Source of the DNA: Planctomonas sp. JC2975
GTDB lineage: Bacteria > Actinomycetota > Actinomycetes > Actinomycetales > Microbacteriaceae
DNA: 64,000 bases
Assembly (NCBI RefSeq): GCF_012985205.1
Contig: NZ_JABEKS010000002.1
Span: 62,001 to 126,000, forward strand
Reading direction: 5' to 3'
Made by a program: the position numbers and the translations under genes
Shown here: positions 43,857 through 52,284 of the stretch, piece by piece
Layout of the letters: each line of letters begins with the position of its first letter
Position numbering within the stretch: position 1 is the stretch's first letter
The notes under the pieces: model-generated
The model's input: the letters and a program-made list of their open reading frames with translations, nothing else
Told to the model about the DNA's origin: nothing
The model's database searches: none

Positions 43857-43872
43857 GAGACACTGATGTCTC
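43857..43872. promoter_or_regulatory. candidate TetR operator GAGACA-N4-TGTCTC
   Basis: Perfect 6-bp inverted repeat around CTGA, 28 bases before the monooxygenase-like start and 63 from the TetR start. Size and symmetry suit a TetR dimer. Confidence 0.45.
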
Positions 43873-43900
43873 TACATGGTACGACTACGTTTGGAGAATC

Positions 43901-44188
43901 ATGTTCGCACGAGTGCAAACCGTTCATCAACCGGCCGAAAAGCTCGACGCCTTGGCGAAGCTCGCACACGAGCAGCTCGCGGCAGCGCCCGAACTGCACG
44001 GATTCCGTGACTTCTACTACCTCGTCGACCGCGACAACGGAAAGGCGCTGGTGATCTCGTTCTGGGATACCGAGGAAGACGTGCGACGGCTCGAAGCCGA
44101 CAACGCATCGGTACGGGAGCAGGTGAAGGCGGAAGCCAGGCTCGAGTCGCCGGTCTCAGAGGTGTTCGAGGTCGCCGTCGGCCCCTGA
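43901..44188 (+). CDS. small antibiotic-biosynthesis-monooxygenase-like (ABM-fold) protein
   Basis: A 95-residue protein with a dimeric alpha-beta barrel (ABM-like) pattern: MFARVQTVHQPAEKLDALAKLAHEQL, FRDFYYLVDRDNGKALVISFWDTEEDVRRLE, and a final strand VSEVFEVAV. GGAG is 7 bases before ATG 43901. Divergent from a TetR regulator, which suggests induction by a small molecule, perhaps a quinone, heme or xenobiotic. The fold call is fair, but no catalytic residue allows a more precise function. Confidence 0.75.
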   Translation: MFARVQTVHQPAEKLDALAKLAHEQLAAAPELHGFRDFYYLVDRDNGKALVISFWDTEEDVRRLEADNASVREQVKAEARLESPVSEVFEVAVGP

Positions 44189-44285
44189 CCGCGGATCGAT
44201 CCGGTGCGGCGGTCGGCGCGTTGTCACTCGGGCCCGACCTGGGCTTCTGGGAGGAAACTCGGAACGGTCCTGTGAAGCTCGCAGC

Positions 44286-45965
44286 GTGACGGACAGCGAG
44301 CCGGCCGTGACACCGACACCCGGAGCGGGCGTCGGCCGGAATGTCATGTCCCGGGAGGTCACGCGCCGCTCGCTCCTCGCCGGTATCGGGCTGGGCGTCG
44401 GAGGTCTCGCCCTTCTCGGTGATTTCTCGACGATCTCGGCTCAGGGGGACGTGCACGCCAGGGCGGAGGGCCGGGGTCCGGCTGTGCCGGCCGACGTCAG
44501 GGCGTTCGACCACGTCGTCGTCCTGATGCTGGAGAACAGGTCATTCGATCACGTCCTCGGATGGCTGTACCGCGACGACCAGCTTCGTCCGGGGCAGCGT
44601 GTCGATGGTCTGTACCAGCATCCGTCGTCCAATGTCGGACCCGGTGGGGTGGTCATTCCGGCCTACCGTTACACCGGGTCGCGGGATGCCGTGCTCGTGC
44701 AGCCGACGACCGACACCGGTGAGGACCTCGGCCACGTGAACCACCAGCTCTTCGGAACGTCTTCGGCGGTCGGCCGTCCAGCGATGAGCGGATTCGTCGC
44801 GGACTACGTGGAGAACTTCCGCAGCCTGCGCGGCCACGCCCCGACCAAGGACGAGTACCGGCAGGTCATGGGCGGATTCGCGCCGGACGCCTTGCCTGTG
44901 CTGACGACGCTGGCGCGCAGCTTCGGGATCTTCGACCACTGGTTCGCCGCCGTCCCGTCCGACACGTTCTGCAACCGTTCGTTCTTTCACTCCGGTACCT
45001 CGCACGGCTACGTCACCAACGCCGGCAGCGGCGGATACGAGAAGTGGTGGAACGTTCCGGCCGTCCCGACCATCTTCAACAGACTCAACGACGCCCGGGT
45101 CCCCTGGCGTGTGTACTACGACGAGACGCAGGCCGTCTCGCTGACGGGGATCCTCGCAGCGCCCTCCATCGAGGCGTACTGGAAGACGAATTTCAGGAGC
45201 ATGGATCAATTCCACGCGGACGCGCGTTCCGGGCGCCTGCCCGCGTACTCCTTCATCGAGCCGCGGATGATCTTCAATCGCAACAGCATGCATCCTGCGG
45301 CGGTCGCATCGGGTGACATCGTCGATCGTCTCTCCGTGTACAACAAGGGCGTCGCCGACATGATCGCGGCCGAAGCGCTCGTCGCTGAGGTGTACGAAGG
45401 CATCCGAACCTCTCCTCAGGCGGACAGCACGACGTTGATCATCACGTTCGACGAGAGCGGTGGCCTCTTCGACCATGTGCCTCCGCCTGCCGCGCCACCG
45501 CCGGATGACGCGGCGACACCCGGCGAGTCCGGCTTCACCTTCGATCGCCTCGGACCTCGCGTTCCGGCCATCGTCGTCTCATCGTGGATCGACCCGGGAA
45601 CCGTGGTCAACGACGTCGTGGGGCACACATCGGTGATCGCAACGCTTTGCGCCCAGCACGCGCTGGCGCCGCTGACCGACAGGGATGCCGCGGCTCGAAC
45701 CCTCTTGTCTGCTGTGACGCGATCGAGCGCCAGGCCGGCCTCCACGTGGCCGAAGATCGCCATCCCGCGGGTACCGGCTGCTCCGGCGTCGCTGCTCCGG
45801 GCAGAGGACCGGGCGGACACGTCGACCGGCCTCGGGATCGTGGGTCTGGTCTTGGCGCGGTTCGCGCCGAACGCGCCCCGGCCGGAGGACGTGGCGACGG
45901 CGTTCGACACGCTCGCCGACCACCATGCGGGCTTGTTCGGCACGAGCGACGCTGCCAGGGTGTGA
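44286..45965 (+). CDS. Tat-exported phosphoesterase (phospholipase C / acid phosphatase family)
   Basis: A 559-residue protein of the bacterial phosphoesterase (PLC/AcpA) family. A twin-arginine signal (VTRRSLLAGIGLGVGGLALLG) lies at residues about 25-47; starting at ATG 44346 instead of GTG 44286 would put it at the very N-terminus, and I cannot decide between them. Catalytic region: FDHVVVLMLENRSFDHVLG (metal-binding Glu/Asn), FGIFDHWFAAVPSDTFCNRSF (nucleophile Thr), SGTSHG, and the C-terminal TLIITFDESGGLFDHVPPP (Asp and Glu ligands). It should act outside the cell on phospholipids or phosphomonoesters. Transcribed alone. Confidence 0.88.
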   Translation: MTDSEPAVTPTPGAGVGRNVMSREVTRRSLLAGIGLGVGGLALLGDFSTISAQGDVHARAEGRGPAVPADVRAFDHVVVLMLENRSFDHVLGWLYRDDQLRPGQRVDGLYQHPSSNVGPGGVVIPAYRYTGSRDAVLVQPTTDTGEDLGHVNHQLFGTSSAVGRPAMSGFVADYVENFRSLRGHAPTKDEYRQVMGGFAPDALPVLTTLARSFGIFDHWFAAVPSDTFCNRSFFHSGTSHGYVTNAGSGGYEKWWNVPAVPTIFNRLNDARVPWRVYYDETQAVSLTGILAAPSIEAYWKTNFRSMDQFHADARSGRLPAYSFIEPRMIFNRNSMHPAAVASGDIVDRLSVYNKGVADMIAAEALVAEVYEGIRTSPQADSTTLIITFDESGGLFDHVPPPAAPPPDDAATPGESGFTFDRLGPRVPAIVVSSWIDPGTVVNDVVGHTSVIATLCAQHALAPLTDRDAAARTLLSAVTRSSARPASTWPKIAIPRVPAAPASLLRAEDRADTSTGLGIVGLVLARFAPNAPRPEDVATAFDTLADHHAGLFGTSDAARV

Positions 45966-46028
45966 CCGCGGCCGCACTACGCTGTCCGCAGGTGCAAGAC
46001 GCGGTGGTCGAGCGAAAACGGGGGAGCG

Positions 46029-47012
46029 ATGAGCGACATCCGGTGGGGCATTCTGGGCACAGGCGGCATCGCGCACACGTTCGCCAAAGACCTCATCGAC
46101 GACGGGCACGAGCTCGTCGCGGTCGGGTCGAGGGTGCAGGAGACGGCGGATGCCTTCGCGGACGAGTTCGGCATCCCGACGGCGCATCCGAGCTACGAGG
46201 AGTTGGTCTCCGACGACGATGTGGACGTCGTGTACGTGGCGAGCATTCATCCGGAGCACGCAGCGCATGCCGAGCTGGCACTCTCCGCGGGCAAGCACGT
46301 GCTGGTCGAGAAGCCGTTCACGTTGAACGCGGCGCAGGCGAGACGCATCGTCGAACTGGCTGCGGACCGCAACCTGCTGATCATGGAGGCGATGTGGACC
46401 CGCTTCCTGCCGCACGTGGAGCGCATCCGCCAGATCATCGCGGGCGGCCGGCTCGGGGTGCTCCGCGAGTTCGCCGCCGACCACCTGCAGCTGCTGCCGG
46501 CGGATCCGAGGCATCGCATCAACGCGATCGAGCTCGGCGGTGGCGCGCTGCTCGACCTCGGCATCTATCCGCTCTCCTTCGCATCGATGCTCTTCGGTGC
46601 GCCCGAGTCGGTGCACGCATCCGCCCGATTCACTGCAACGGGAGCGGATGCCGCCACCGACGTCGTGCTCGGCTATGGGGACCGCGCGCTCGCGGTCGCG
46701 CGTTGCGCCAGTGACGTGCGCGGCACGAACACGGCAACGATCATCGGGACGGACGCGCGCATCGAGATCGACTCCGTCTGGTACGCACCGACGAACTTCC
46801 GCGTCGTCACCCCGCAGGGCGAGGTCATCGAGGAGTACAAGACGCGCATCATCGGCCAGGGGATGCAGTTCCAGGCACGTGAGGTGGAGCGGCTCATCGA
46901 GTCCGGTCTCACCGCCAGCAACGTGATGCCGCCGGCCGAGTCGATCGCGATCATGCGCACGCTGGACGACGTGCGAGAGCGGATCGGACTGGTCTACCCG
47001 CAGGAGCGCTGA
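46029..47012 (+). CDS. Gfo/Idh/MocA family oxidoreductase
   Basis: A 327-residue NAD(P)-dependent dehydrogenase. The Rossmann domain begins IRWGILGTGGIAHTFAKDL; the family motif EKP is in KHVLVEKPFTLN near residue 98; the catalytic-domain His/Asp pair is likely in LDLGIYPLSFASML (Asp-x-Gly-x-Tyr, with Tyr where many have His). The C-terminal domain is alpha/beta. Ribosome site GGGGGAG sits 5 bases before ATG 46029. Substrate may be a sugar or inositol derivative, or a trans-dihydrodiol as in DHDH-like members, which this one resembles. It is followed by a 17-base duplication that includes its stop. Confidence 0.9.
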   Translation: MSDIRWGILGTGGIAHTFAKDLIDDGHELVAVGSRVQETADAFADEFGIPTAHPSYEELVSDDDVDVVYVASIHPEHAAHAELALSAGKHVLVEKPFTLNAAQARRIVELAADRNLLIMEAMWTRFLPHVERIRQIIAGGRLGVLREFAADHLQLLPADPRHRINAIELGGGALLDLGIYPLSFASMLFGAPESVHASARFTATGADAATDVVLGYGDRALAVARCASDVRGTNTATIIGTDARIEIDSVWYAPTNFRVVTPQGEVIEEYKTRIIGQGMQFQAREVERLIESGLTASNVMPPAESIAIMRTLDDVRERIGLVYPQER

Positions 47013-47081
47013 ACTCCACCCGCAGGAGCGCTGATCGGAATCGGATGACGAACAGTGGCGCACTCTCACAGGGTGCGTTAC

Positions 47082-47087
47082 TACACT
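47082..47087 (+). promoter_or_regulatory. -10 hexamer TACACT of the dacB-like gene
   Basis: TACACT, 7 bases, ATG 47095; no ribosome site. Leaderless arrangement. Confidence 0.5.
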
Positions 47088-47094
47088 CGACCGA

Positions 47095-50000
47095 ATGCAC
47101 GACGACTCCCCCCAGTCGCGCCGTGGCGGTCGTCCCGACGACTCCACCGACTCGCCCTTCGACGCGCTCGGCCTGAGCGCGCTGTTCGGCGACCCCACGA
47201 GGGAGAACCCCGTGGTGGATGGCCCCGCCGCGCAACACACGTATCCGGCAGTACCCGAGCCGACACCGCCTTCGGTGCCCGCGCCGTCGGCGGCAGCCTT
47301 CTCGTGGTTCGACGAGGAACCGCAGGCGCCGGGGGCGAGCCCGTTCGGCTCGACTCCGTCGTACGTGCCGGCAGCGCCGGCCGAGCAGACACCCGTCCCG
47401 CCTGCTGCAGCGGCTCCGCCGGTGCCGCCCAGGGAGGGTGGAACGGCGTTCGCGGACACGATCTCCTCGCATCCGCCCGCGCATCTGTTCCCATGGCGCC
47501 CAGCGCCTCAGCCGCAGCCGGCACCCCAGGCGGCGCCCGTTCAGCAGCAGCCGTTCGTCGAGCGGCAGTCCGCAGCCGCGCCGACCGAGAGCCAGCAGCT
47601 TCCCGCGCAGCAGCAGCTCGCGGTCGCGGACCTCATGAACTCGCCGCAGTGGACGCCGCCGGTTCCGCCTGTTGTGCAGTCCTCGACTCAGCCCGCCGCC
47701 CAGGAGTGGGCGCAGTCGACCCCGCAGGACTGGACCGAGCCGGCGGCTCAGGACTGGGCGCGACCCTCGTCGTCGCCGACCTCTGTTGAGCCCACGGCGC
47801 AGAACTGGACCGAGTCCGCCGACCAGGGCTGGGCGCAACCTGCCGCACAGGACTGGGCCCAACCTGCCGCGCCGGTATGGACGCCGCCTGCCGCATCCGT
47901 GCCGGTGGAAACGTCCTGGGTACCGCCGGTGCTCGGCAGGTTCCCGGCCGCGCCAGCCGAGGCGCAGGCGCCGGCCCAGTCGTCGCCCGGTCAGGCGTGG
48001 TCCGGATCGGACTCGTCCGCGCAGACCTCACCCGGGTATCCGTCGTGGTCGCAGCCCGTCGCTGACCCTCGTGTCGCGTTCACCCGGCCGTCTGCGTCCG
48101 CGCTTCCTTCGGAACCTGCACCGGCGACACCGATCGACGCTTCGGGGGATGCCTGGCGCCCACCAACGGACTTCGCGTCGGCCCAGCCGACGGAGAACCC
48201 GGCGCAGAATGTGTTCGACCGCACCGCTCTCCTCGGCATCGTGCCGCCCGCGAACGAGCCTGCGACGTCTGTGTTCCCGCGTGCCGAACGGGCTTCGACG
48301 CAGGATCCCGGCGGCGATCCGAACACGACACCGTCCGTATGGTCGACGCAACCGTTCGGTGGCGACGCCACGGGATTCTCGGACGGCCCGGATCCGCTGA
48401 CCGGCGGGCTCGGCGCACTGTTCGGCGGGTTGTCGCAGGATCAAGACGACGCGAGGCGTCCGTCCGACGAATTCGAACCGGATGCGGAGCAGCCGCAGGA
48501 GCTGTGGATGCGTCCGCGCTGGGATCAGCCGCGCACCGTGGAGGAGCCCGACGCATTCGAGGTGCCGACGGATTTCGATCCGACCGAGGTGACGGCATCG
48601 GGTTCGCTTGTCGGGCTGGCTCATCCCTCATGGCTCGGCGAGGAGCCGCAGACGGTCGACCCGCTCGGCGCCAAGCCGGTCCACGGCGAGCCTGAGTGGC
48701 AGGACGCGGACGATCGAGCGGATCGGCCGGCCGGCGCACCCTCGGAGCTTCCGTGGCTGTCGAGCGACACGGCCGCTGTGGCCATCGCCTCGTCGGCACG
48801 GCCTTCCTCGTTCTCATGGTTCGACGCGGATGCGGCCGACCAAGGGACCGCCCGGCCGCACGCGTCCACCGAAGACGGGGTCGGCGTTGATGCCCGTGAC
48901 TCGGCTGCCGTCGAGCCCGATGCCTGGGGCGCCGCTGCAGTGGACGACGCCGGCCAGGACGCCGGCACCCTGTCCGGCGGCTTCACGCCGTTCGTTTCCG
49001 AGCCTGCACCGTTCGTCCTTCCGCCGGCCGCGCCGTCGCCCGGCGCCCCGCAGTTCGATGCTCAGCCATACGGCGCCGTGCCCCTCTCCACTCAGCCGTT
49101 CGGAGCGCCACCGGTCGCGGATCCGGCCGTTCCTGGGGACGTGCGTGAGCCGGACTGGCCGTTCGCGCCGGAGGCGAATCCGGGCATCGCGCCCGAGACC
49201 AACGTCGACGCTGCGCCGGTCCCGACGGCGGACGCCGACGGATCGTCGGGGGATGCCTGGCTCAAGTCGGCGACGGCACTTCTGTTCGGCGCAGACGCGG
49301 CCGGGCTCTCACCCACGCCCGCACAAGCTGCAGCAACGGAACCTGCAGTCGAGTCGGTGACCGGTGTTCCCTTCGACGGATACGCGGATCGTGCCGACGA
49401 GGCATCCACGTTTGCGCGGGGCACCGCAGACCCCGTGCCTGCGTGGCCGTTCGCTGCGTTCGACGACGAATCGGCGCCCAGCACGGCCTTCGCCGCCGAG
49501 GCGGACGTCCCGACCAGGGCGTTCGATCCGGCAGCCGAGGCGCAGACGACGGCGTTCCCCTCCTGGGACGACGGCGCGACGGCGGCCTTCCAGCCGGCCG
49601 ACGATGTCGCAACGACCGCCGTCGACCGGCCATGGGATCCCTTCGACACTGCGGACGAGGACGATTTCGAGGCCCGCGAGGACACTGCCGCGTTCGGCGC
49701 GGCGGACGCCCAGACAACAGCATTCGGTGCCGGCGGTTTCGGCACGGCTGCATACGGTGTCGGCGGTTTCGGCACGGCTGCATACGGTGCCGGCTCGACC
49801 GGAGCGTCCGCTGCAGGTGCCCCTTACGGCGCGACGGCTGCCGGAGCCGGTGCATCAGCGCAGGGTGCCGCGTGGGCGACGGCCGCGGCAGGTGTGTTCG
49901 GAGCGAACGCGGCATCCGCATCGTCGCAGCCCCTTCGTGCCCGCGACCTTGCGGCGCAGGAGGCGTCAGGAGCGGATGACGGGTTCGGCGGTTCTGCAGC

Positions 50001-51648
50001 GTTCGGCGCCTCTGGCGGCGGTTCCGGCCAGGGCAACGCGAGCGGTGGCGGAAACGGTGGATCCGGCGGGTCCGGTGGATCCGGCGGCGCGGGCCGATCC
50101 GGCGGCAACGGCTCTGGAGGCAACGGTTCTGGAGGCAACGGTTCCGGCCGCGGCGGTCCGGGGCGTGGTGGTTCCGGCCGTGGCGGCTCGGGCGGCGGAC
50201 CCGGTCAGTTCTTCAACGGCGTCCTGACCTGGATAAGGCGCAACCCTCGCACGTCGCTGATCGCCGGCATCGTCATCGGGGTCGTCATTCTCGGTGCACT
50301 GTCGTTCGGCATCGGTGCTGCGACCTCGCCGGCGAGTGCGCTCGGTGCCGGTCCGTCCGCAAGCCCGAGCGCGACGCCGACGGCCACGGCGACGACTCGG
50401 CCGGCACCGACGGCATCCGCTGCGGCGAGCAAGATCCGCACGTGCTCCGTCGACTCGTACGCGTCGGCATCCGGGTTCGGAACGCTCGAGGCCCAGGTGG
50501 TGAACGCCACGACGGGCGAGGTGCTGTACGACCGAAACGGCTCGAACCCGGCGCCGACCGCGAGCGTGCTGAAGATGCTCACCGCCGCAGCGGCCTTCAG
50601 CATCCTGGGACCGGACTACCGCGTGCCGACCACCGTCGTCAAGGGCTCGCAGCCCGGCCAGGTCGTCGTGATCGGCGGAGGGGACGTGACGCTGTCGCGT
50701 CTCCCGACCGGACAGAACTCGTTCTACACGAACGCGCCCCACCTCGACGACCTGGCGAATCAGGTGAAGCAGGCGTGGGCATCCGATCCATCGAACGCGG
50801 GCCAGCAGATCACCTCGCTCGTCGTGGACACGTCCCTGTACTCCGGCCCCGTGTGGGAGAGCAGTTGGGACGAGCACGAGGAGCGCGTGGTCGAGGGCTC
50901 GACGCCGTACATGACCTCGTTCATGGTGGACGGCGACCGCAACGACCCGACGGCGGTGGAGTCGCCGCGCAGCACTGATCCGGTGGGACGCGCCGCGAAT
51001 GCGCTCGCCGACGATTTGGGCGGCAACATCTCCATCAGCCAGGGGACAGCGCCGGCCGGCGCCAAGCAGCTCGGACAGGTGCTCTCGCAGCCGGTGTCGG
51101 CGCTCGCCGAGCAGGCGCTCACCTATTCCGACAACACGATCATGGAGGAGCTCGCCCGTCTGGTCGCCATCAAGGCAGGAACGGGCAACAGCTTCTCGGC
51201 GATCAACGCCGGAACGCTCAAGGGTCTGCAGAGCTACGGGATCGACGAGACCGGCCTGTACTTCGCCGACGGTTCCGGCCTGAGTGCGAACAACAAGGTT
51301 CCGGCCTCCTATCTCACCCGCTTCCTCGTGAAGGTGCTGAACCGGGAGGGATCGCTCGGGTCGATCTACGACGGAATGCCCGTCGCGGGCAAGACGGGCA
51401 CGCTCGGTCCGGGTTACGGCCGTTTCGACGGGTCCTTCTCGTCGGCCGCTGTCGGCAGCGTCAACGCCAAGACGGGATGGATCGACACGGCACGTACTCT
51501 CGCGGGCGTGATCCACGCGAAGGACGGTACGAACCTCACGTTCGCCATCTACGCACTGAACTATCCGGGCGACGATGCGGCGCTCTCGGCGATCGACAAT
51601 TTGACGACCGCGTTCTACGAGTGCGGCAACAACCTGTCGAACAACTGA
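47095..51648 (+). CDS. D-Ala-D-Ala carboxypeptidase (PBP4/DacB, S13) with giant disordered N-terminal region
   Basis: A 1517-residue single-pass membrane protein. Residues 1 to about 1050 are cytosolic, low-complexity and rich in Ala, Pro, Gly, Ser and Trp, with repeated short motifs: FSWFD (twice), ALFG (three times, one as LLFG), Gln-Asp-Trp units (47701-47880) and TxAF units (49440-49790), then a Gly/Ser linker. One helix (about 1054-1076) leads to an extracytoplasmic S13 peptidase: SVLK (Ser1157, Lys1160), SDN (Ser1345-Asn1347), KTG (Lys1459-Gly1461). It trims peptidoglycan peptides. Ordinary DacB proteins are 450-500 residues; the cytosolic extension is what is odd. It has no catalytic motif I recognise and may be a docking or phosphorylation platform. 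Confidence 0.88.
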   Translation: MHDDSPQSRRGGRPDDSTDSPFDALGLSALFGDPTRENPVVDGPAAQHTYPAVPEPTPPSVPAPSAAAFSWFDEEPQAPGASPFGSTPSYVPAAPAEQTPVPPAAAAPPVPPREGGTAFADTISSHPPAHLFPWRPAPQPQPAPQAAPVQQQPFVERQSAAAPTESQQLPAQQQLAVADLMNSPQWTPPVPPVVQSSTQPAAQEWAQSTPQDWTEPAAQDWARPSSSPTSVEPTAQNWTESADQGWAQPAAQDWAQPAAPVWTPPAASVPVETSWVPPVLGRFPAAPAEAQAPAQSSPGQAWSGSDSSAQTSPGYPSWSQPVADPRVAFTRPSASALPSEPAPATPIDASGDAWRPPTDFASAQPTENPAQNVFDRTALLGIVPPANEPATSVFPRAERASTQDPGGDPNTTPSVWSTQPFGGDATGFSDGPDPLTGGLGALFGGLSQDQDDARRPSDEFEPDAEQPQELWMRPRWDQPRTVEEPDAFEVPTDFDPTEVTASGSLVGLAHPSWLGEEPQTVDPLGAKPVHGEPEWQDADDRADRPAGAPSELPWLSSDTAAVAIASSARPSSFSWFDADAADQGTARPHASTEDGVGVDARDSAAVEPDAWGAAAVDDAGQDAGTLSGGFTPFVSEPAPFVLPPAAPSPGAPQFDAQPYGAVPLSTQPFGAPPVADPAVPGDVREPDWPFAPEANPGIAPETNVDAAPVPTADADGSSGDAWLKSATALLFGADAAGLSPTPAQAAATEPAVESVTGVPFDGYADRADEASTFARGTADPVPAWPFAAFDDESAPSTAFAAEADVPTRAFDPAAEAQTTAFPSWDDGATAAFQPADDVATTAVDRPWDPFDTADEDDFEAREDTAAFGAADAQTTAFGAGGFGTAAYGVGGFGTAAYGAGSTGASAAGAPYGATAAGAGASAQGAAWATAAAGVFGANAASASSQPLRARDLAAQEASGADDGFGGSAAFGASGGGSGQGNASGGGNGGSGGSGGSGGAGRSGGNGSGGNGSGGNGSGRGGPGRGGSGRGGSGGGPGQFFNGVLTWIRRNPRTSLIAGIVIGVVILGALSFGIGAATSPASALGAGPSASPSATPTATATTRPAPTASAAASKIRTCSVDSYASASGFGTLEAQVVNATTGEVLYDRNGSNPAPTASVLKMLTAAAAFSILGPDYRVPTTVVKGSQPGQVVVIGGGDVTLSRLPTGQNSFYTNAPHLDDLANQVKQAWASDPSNAGQQITSLVVDTSLYSGPVWESSWDEHEERVVEGSTPYMTSFMVDGDRNDPTAVESPRSTDPVGRAANALADDLGGNISISQGTAPAGAKQLGQVLSQPVSALAEQALTYSDNTIMEELARLVAIKAGTGNSFSAINAGTLKGLQSYGIDETGLYFADGSGLSANNKVPASYLTRFLVKVLNREGSLGSIYDGMPVAGKTGTLGPGYGRFDGSFSSAAVGSVNAKTGWIDTARTLAGVIHAKDGTNLTFAIYALNYPGDDAALSAIDNLTTAFYECGNNLSNN

Positions 51649-51906
51649 TCGAGGCGAGAGCCGATCCACGTCGTCGGAGCGGCGCGCCGCGAACACGCCC
51701 GAGGCAGGCGCGACCGCGATTGAACGCGGCATGCCGAGCGGATGCCGTGGCTGCGGCGGCCCCGCGTCTCGCGTGCAGAAATCCGCACTCTCGCGGGGAG
51801 GAACGGGCACTTTCGGGGGATGTCTGGCTCGTGTCGATCAGGGGCCCTGTCGGTCGTCATCACTATGAGACGGTCGTGGGTTGCGACCCGGTGAGAGGAT
51901 GACGAA
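51649..51906. other. 258-base intergenic region with a dispersed repeat
   Basis: No gene. On the minus strand, 51785-51825 reads cccgaaagtgcccgttcctc, close to the 22-bp repeat unit at 17951-18060, next to GCGAGAGTGCGGATTTCTGC. Confidence 0.5.
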
Positions 51907-52284
51907 ATGCGGTACGCACTGCTCTTGAACAATCTGGAAGCGCAAGACGCCGACATCAGCGAAGAGGACATGGAGCCGTTCAAGGTCGCGTTCGACGAGT
52001 ACGGTCGCGCCCTCGAGGCGGCCGGCGTGCTGATAGCAGCGGAGATCCTGCAGCCCGTCGCCGACACCACGCAGGTCACTCTCCGCAACGGCGGGCTCAC
52101 TATTCAGGACGGACCGTTCATCGATACCAAGGAGCGGTTGGCCGGCGCGTTCGTAATCGATGTGCCCGACCTCGACGCGGCACTCGCCTGGGCGGAGAAG
52201 TGCCCTGGCGCGCAGTACGGCGTGATCGAGGTGCGTCCGTCGGCGATCTCCTTCACGGGTGGCCGATGGGTGATGGCGGGCTGA
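51907..52284 (+). CDS. DGPF (YCII-related) domain protein
   Basis: A 125-residue protein of the YCII/DGPF family with the name-giving motif DGPFIDTKERLAGAF near residue 62 and the conserved ending VIEVRPS. DGPF genes are regularly next to ECF42-group sigma factors, and this one overlaps an ECF-like sigma gene by 19 bases. The function of DGPF proteins is not settled; they may be partners or regulators of the sigma factor. Start ATG 51907 follows GAGAGGATGACGAA. Confidence 0.9.
   Translation: MRYALLLNNLEAQDADISEEDMEPFKVAFDEYGRALEAAGVLIAAEILQPVADTTQVTLRNGGLTIQDGPFIDTKERLAGAFVIDVPDLDAALAWAEKCPGAQYGVIEVRPSAISFTGGRWVMAG

Noticed and set aside
45579-47459. 626-codon minus-strand frame over the phosphoesterase and oxidoreductase genes
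   Set aside because: It spans two well-supported plus-strand genes and an intergenic gap; composition is that of a shadow.
47717-49800. frameshift or assembly error in the repetitive N-terminal part of the dacB-like gene
   Set aside because: The frame stays open for 1517 codons with consistent GC-rich third positions and continues directly into the peptidase domain.
49966-51810. 614-codon minus-strand frame over the dacB-like gene
   Set aside because: Antisense to the peptidase domain with intact SxxK, SxN and KTG motifs.
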